Below are positions 61,016 through 64,000 of a stretch of DNA of 64,000 nucleotides, in pieces (position 1 is the first letter of the stretch; each line of letters begins with the position of its first letter). The translations under genes and the position numbers were made by a program. The stretch is from Tengunoibacter tsumagoiensis (GTDB lineage Bacteria > Chloroflexota > Ktedonobacteria > Ktedonobacterales > Ktedonobacteraceae), in assembly GCF_003967535.1 (NCBI RefSeq), contig NZ_BIFR01000001.1, forward strand, positions 3,161,001-3,225,000, in the 5' to 3' direction. The notes beneath the pieces are model-generated. The model saw only the letters and a program-made list of their open reading frames with translations, ran no database searches and was not told the DNA's origin.

Positions 61016-61633
61016 ATGGGCACAAGGATTGCAATTATTGATTATGGGGCCGGAAATATCCATAGTATCGAGAAAGCGTTGGAGCAGGTGGGAGCTCAGG
61101 TGCAGGTAACTGATGATCCAGCGGTGGTGCAGCGCTCACAGGCGGTGGTTCTGCCAGGGGTTGGATCAGCTGGCTCGGCCATGGCTCGCATGACAGAGCG
61201 AGGATTGGATGATGCGATTCGCCAGGCTACTCAGCAGGGAAAGCCTTTTCTGGGGATCTGTCTGGGGATGCAGCTACTGGCGGGTCATCATGCCGAGGGT
61301 GAGGTTACTGGACTGGGACTCTTTGCAGGCGAGGTGCGCCGGATTCCGCATGGACCAAAGATTCCTCATATGGGTTGGAATCAGGTGCAGCCATTGGCCG
61401 AAGATCTGCCACTGTTTGCGCATATTGCCCCAAACTCGTACTTTTATTTTGCTCATTCCTACTATGTTGAGCCCTATCACCGAGAAGGTGTCTCTGGCGT
61501 CACCGATTATGGATCGCCTTATTGTAGTGTCATTACAACCGAGCAAGTTTGGGGAACACAGTTTCATCCAGAGAAAAGTGGAACCGTTGGTCTGCAACTC
61601 TTAAGAAATTTTGTAAAGTGGGTGAACGCATGA
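61016..61633 (+). CDS. hisH: Imidazole glycerol phosphate synthase, glutaminase subunit
   Basis: 205 residues. Releases ammonia from glutamine for HisF. IAIIDYGAGNIHSIEKAL at the start, LGICLGMQLLAG with the catalytic Cys, HMGWNQVQ and TQFHPEKSG with His-Glu are typical. SD AAGGAGG precedes the ATG. Its stop overlaps the hisA start (ATGA). First his gene of the run. Confidence 0.97.
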   Translation: MGTRIAIIDYGAGNIHSIEKALEQVGAQVQVTDDPAVVQRSQAVVLPGVGSAGSAMARMTERGLDDAIRQATQQGKPFLGICLGMQLLAGHHAEGEVTGLGLFAGEVRRIPHGPKIPHMGWNQVQPLAEDLPLFAHIAPNSYFYFAHSYYVEPYHREGVSGVTDYGSPYCSVITTEQVWGTQFHPEKSGTVGLQLLRNFVKWVNA

Positions 61634-62349
61634 TTTTACTACCAGCCATTGATGTGAAAGATGGACTCTGCGTCCGACTCTACCAGGGTGATTATGCCCA
61701 GGTGACGACCTATGATTCTGATCCTGTTCGAGTGGCGCGGCGATGGAAGGAGGCCGGTGCGAGCTGGCTGCACGTGGTCGATCTCGATGGCGCTGTCCTG
61801 GGTCAGCCCGTGATTCCTGATCTCATCAAGCGTATGCGCGAGGCAACTGATCTGCATATTGAAGTAGGTGGCGGTCTGCGTTCCCTGGCGCATATTGAAC
61901 AGGTTTTGAGCGCAGGTGCGGATCGTGTTATCTTAGGGACTGTCGCGATTACCAATCGGCCTCTGCTGCAAGAGGCCGTTGAGCGGTGGGGAGAGCAGAT
62001 TGTGGTTGGGCTGGACGCTCGAGATGGGTGGGTTGCGATCTCGGGCTGGCGTGAAACCTCCAAAGTACGAGCTGTTGACCTGGCCCATGAGCTTTGTGAC
62101 GTGGTTGGCGTGCGACGTTTTGTTTATACTGATATTGCTCGTGATGGAGCGCTAAGTGGCCCCAATCTACCAGCGCTACAAGAGATGCAGGCCGCGAGTT
62201 CAGCCGCCTTAATTGCCTCGGGAGGCGTAAGCTCGCTGGCTGATCTGCATGCCCTGGCTCAGCTAGGTGTCGAAGGAACGATCGTTGGCAAGGCTATTTA
62301 TACTGGAGACGTAGATCTCGCGATTGCTATTCGTGAGATCGAAAGGTAG
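61630..62349 (+). CDS. hisA: ProFAR isomerase HisA
   Basis: 239 residues. Isomerises ProFAR to PRFAR. ILLPAIDVKDGLCVRLYQGD with the catalytic Asp, DLHIEVGGGLRSL, VYTDIARDGALSGPN with the second Asp, and LIASGGVSSLADLHAL define the enzyme. Start ATG 61630 overlaps hisH. hisF follows nine bases later. Confidence 0.97.
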   Translation: MILLPAIDVKDGLCVRLYQGDYAQVTTYDSDPVRVARRWKEAGASWLHVVDLDGAVLGQPVIPDLIKRMREATDLHIEVGGGLRSLAHIEQVLSAGADRVILGTVAITNRPLLQEAVERWGEQIVVGLDARDGWVAISGWRETSKVRAVDLAHELCDVVGVRRFVYTDIARDGALSGPNLPALQEMQAASSAALIASGGVSSLADLHALAQLGVEGTIVGKAIYTGDVDLAIAIREIER

Positions 62350-62358
62350 GTACGGACG

Positions 62359-63126
62359 ATGCTAACCAAGCGTATCATTCCCTGTCTGGACGTCATGGCT
62401 GGCCGGGTGGTTAAAGGTGTCAGCTTTGTCAATCTGCGCGACGCAGGCGATCCAGTTGAGCTCGCAAAATTCTATAATGAAGAAGGGGCAGATGAGATCA
62501 CCTTTCTGGATATCACCGCCTCTTACGAGCAACGTGCCACGATGCTTGATGTGGTGCGTCGAACAGCCGAACAGGTCTTTATTCCGGTAACGGTAGGTGG
62601 AGGGATTCGTTCCGTCGAAGATATTCGGGCAACGCTGGGAGCGGGGGCGGATAAGACCTCGTTAAATACAGCAGCCGTCCAGAAGCCGGAGCTCATTACT
62701 GCGGGCTCCGAACAATTTGGTGCTCAGTGTATTGTCCTTGCCGTTGATGCACGTTCAAATAGTGAGATGCCAAGCGGCTATGAAGTCTATGTTCATGGTG
62801 GGCGAACTCCAACAGGACTGGATGTTGTGGAATGGGTACAAAAAGGCGTAGAATTAGGAGCAGGTGAGATTCTATTGACCAGCATGGATCGGGACGGGAC
62901 GAAGCGAGGCTATGACCTGGATCTCAATGCGAAAGTCGCCGCCGCTGTCACGGTGCCAGTGATTGCTTCTGGCGGAGTTGGAACCTTAGAGCATATGTAT
63001 GAAGGGTTTGCTGTTGGGGGGGCTGATGCTGTATTGGCAGCCTCGATTTTCCATTTTGGCGAATTTCGGATTCGCGATGCCAAAGAGTACTTGCAGGCGA
63101 AAGGGGTCACAATCAGACCATGTTAA
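62359..63126 (+). CDS. hisF: Imidazole glycerol phosphate synthase, cyclase subunit
   Basis: 255 residues. Forms IGP and AICAR with His[61 protein letters not shown] and [15 protein letters not shown] are canonical, with the catalytic Asp residues in LDV and DRDG. Its last 7 bases overlap the next gene's ATG (ATGTTAA). Confidence 0.98.
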   Translation: MLTKRIIPCLDVMAGRVVKGVSFVNLRDAGDPVELAKFYNEEGADEITFLDITASYEQRATMLDVVRRTAEQVFIPVTVGGGIRSVEDIRATLGAGADKTSLNTAAVQKPELITAGSEQFGAQCIVLAVDARSNSEMPSGYEVYVHGGRTPTGLDVVEWVQKGVELGAGEILLTSMDRDGTKRGYDLDLNAKVAAAVTVPVIASGGVGTLEHMYEGFAVGGADAVLAASIFHFGEFRIRDAKEYLQAKGVTIRPC

Positions 63127-64000
63127 ACTTTGATCCTCAAGGCTTAATCCCAGCAGTAGTCGTTGATGATGCCAGCGGAGCGGTGCTGATGGTTGCCTTT
63201 ATGAATGAAGAGGCGGTACGCCTCACACGCGAGAGCGGCCAGACGCATTTTTTTAGCCGTTCACGGCAGAAGATCTGGCATAAAGGCGAGCAATCGGGCA
63301 ATTTTCAAGAGGTGCGTGCGATCTTTGTCAACTGTGAAGAAAGCAGTCTCCTTGTCCGCGTTAAGCAACACGGTGATGCCGCCTGTCATGACGGCTACCA
63401 GAGCTGCTATTATCGTCAGCTTCTGCCTGATGATAGTTATCAGCAGATTGGTGAGAGGGTCTTTGATCCTGCTGAGGTCTACACGCAGCTACAGGCCCAT
63501 CCAGTTGAAGAGAAAGAGCACGAGAGCCCCGCTCAGATTATGGCAGAGAAGGTTGCAAAAGTAAGAGCAGACGTGAAAACGCAGCTAGAGGATCAATTAC
63601 GCCAGCTTTATGGTGTGTATGTCTATCTACGCGACAATGATCTGAGCACTGAATCAAATACCTCCCGCCTGTTGCACGAGAGCAATAAAGAAGACCATAG
63701 CTATCTGGCCTCTCGTCTGGCCGACGAATTACAAGAGCTCTCCGACGTACAGACGGGAGAGCATGTCCACTCTGGTCGTGAGTCAGATACTATTCTGGAA
63801 GGCAGCCAGGTTGGCTACTGGCTCTTCCTTCTGGCCTCGGCCAGCACCATTCCCTATGATACATTTGCCCCTCATAGCGCGCTGCTAGAGGGCTATGAGG
63901 GAGGGTATAGTGAGGCCAGAGTGATTGAACTGCGCCAGGAATGTCTGACAAGTTTTGCGTCACAGGATCAGGAGCAGATTATCAAAGGTCTGCGTACTGG
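63120..64000 (+). CDS. hisI: Phosphoribosyl-AMP cyclohydrolase, likely HisIE with divergent HisE domain (3' end cut by window)
   Basis: The frame is open from ATG 63120 to the window end, at least 293 residues. Residues 1-115 are His[31 protein letters not shown] and the zinc site [14 protein letters not shown]. After a linker, residues about 180-240 read [24 protein letters not shown], then [14 protein letters not shown], which line up with the pattern of HisE (PRA-PH) but with few conserved acidic residues. A HisIE bifunctional protein is the best guess, though the HisE part may be inactive. It overlaps hisF by seven bases. Confidence 0.85.
   Translation, partial: MLNFDPQGLIPAVVVDDASGAVLMVAFMNEEAVRLTRESGQTHFFSRSRQKIWHKGEQSGNFQEVRAIFVNCEESSLLVRVKQHGDAACHDGYQSCYYRQLLPDDSYQQIGERVFDPAEVYTQLQAHPVEEKEHESPAQIMAEKVAKVRADVKTQLEDQLRQLYGVYVYLRDNDLSTESNTSRLLHESNKEDHSYLASRLADELQELSDVQTGEHVHSGRESDTILEGSQVGYWLFLLASASTIPYDTFAPHSALLEGYEGGYSEARVIELRQECLTSFASQDQEQIIKGLRT

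Noticed and set aside
1..64000. tRNA genes, including tRNA-Sec
   Set aside because: I looked for T-loop patterns in the gene-free gaps and saw no credible cloverleaf. A covariance-model scan would be decisive.

Overview
The window reads as a stretch of chromosome from a Chloroflexota bacterium, most likely a Ktedonobacteria relative. This is inferred from the gene set, not from a search. The pointers are a RibXY-type riboflavin transporter under an FMN riboswitch, a coenzyme F420 biosynthesis cluster, ergothioneine genes, two one-membrane-segment Ser/Thr kinases, a bacterial nitric oxide synthase, a lone 5S rRNA gene and mixed ATG/GTG/TTG starts after good Shine-Dalgarno (SD) sites. Base composition looks even and near 50% GC. 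I saw no integrase, transposase, prophage block, CRISPR array or tRNA.

Layout. 1-2.8 kb: 3' part of a cobalamin riboswitch, a 19-codon leader ORF and a btuCD-type vitamin B12 uptake pair. 2.8-9 kb: methionine aminopeptidase, a small HTH regulator, a MoaD-like protein without its diglycine tail, nitric oxide synthase, a coiled-coil protein and a peptidoglycan amidase. 9-12 kb: a three-gene ABC-2 exporter behind a near-consensus promoter. 12-24 kb: M32 carboxypeptidase, a membrane/PRC-barrel protein, then a minus-strand run (HIT, flavin reductase-like, alpha/beta hydrolase, GH2 glycosidase, YbaK, radical SAM protein, YggX). 24-29 kb: smc and an MFS exporter. 29.5-29.8 kb: 5S rRNA with its own promoter and terminator. 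30-37 kb: moaA, HTH protein, thyX, GNAT, class V aminotransferase, egtB, egtD. 37-42.5 kb: PsiE-like protein, S51 peptidase, glnA with a duplicated tail remnant, AraC regulator divergent from a PhyH dioxygenase. 42.5-46 kb: cofC, cofD, fbiB-like nitroreductase and cofE. 46-48.5 kb: FMN riboswitch, ribX, ribY. 48.5-55.5 kb: lipoprotein, two paralogous membrane kinases, CDF metal transporter. 55.7-64 kb: T-box leader, argC, argB, a structured spacer, a HAD-plus-kinase-fold fusion, then hisH-hisA-hisF-hisI(E), the last running off the end.

The main discovery-type signal is at 20.5 kb. The radical SAM frame ends in Cys-TGA-Ala-Glu-Pro and stays open for ten more codons to a TAA. A perfect GGGCC/GGCCC hairpin lies 14 bases after the TGA. 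This is the C-U-A-E-P tail of a selenoprotein radical SAM family, so a standard annotation would truncate the protein at its selenocysteine. It is coupled by ATGA to a YggX-like gene and followed closely by a YbaK-like gene.

Four RNA-controlled units (B12, FMN, T-box, and probably the structured argB/HAD spacer) and several SD-equipped short leader ORFs suggest heavy use of cis-acting RNA control for cofactor and amino-acid genes. Metabolically the window joins redox cofactors (F420, flavin, Mo cofactor, B12) with thiol/oxidative protection (ergothioneine, YggX) and histidine/arginine synthesis.
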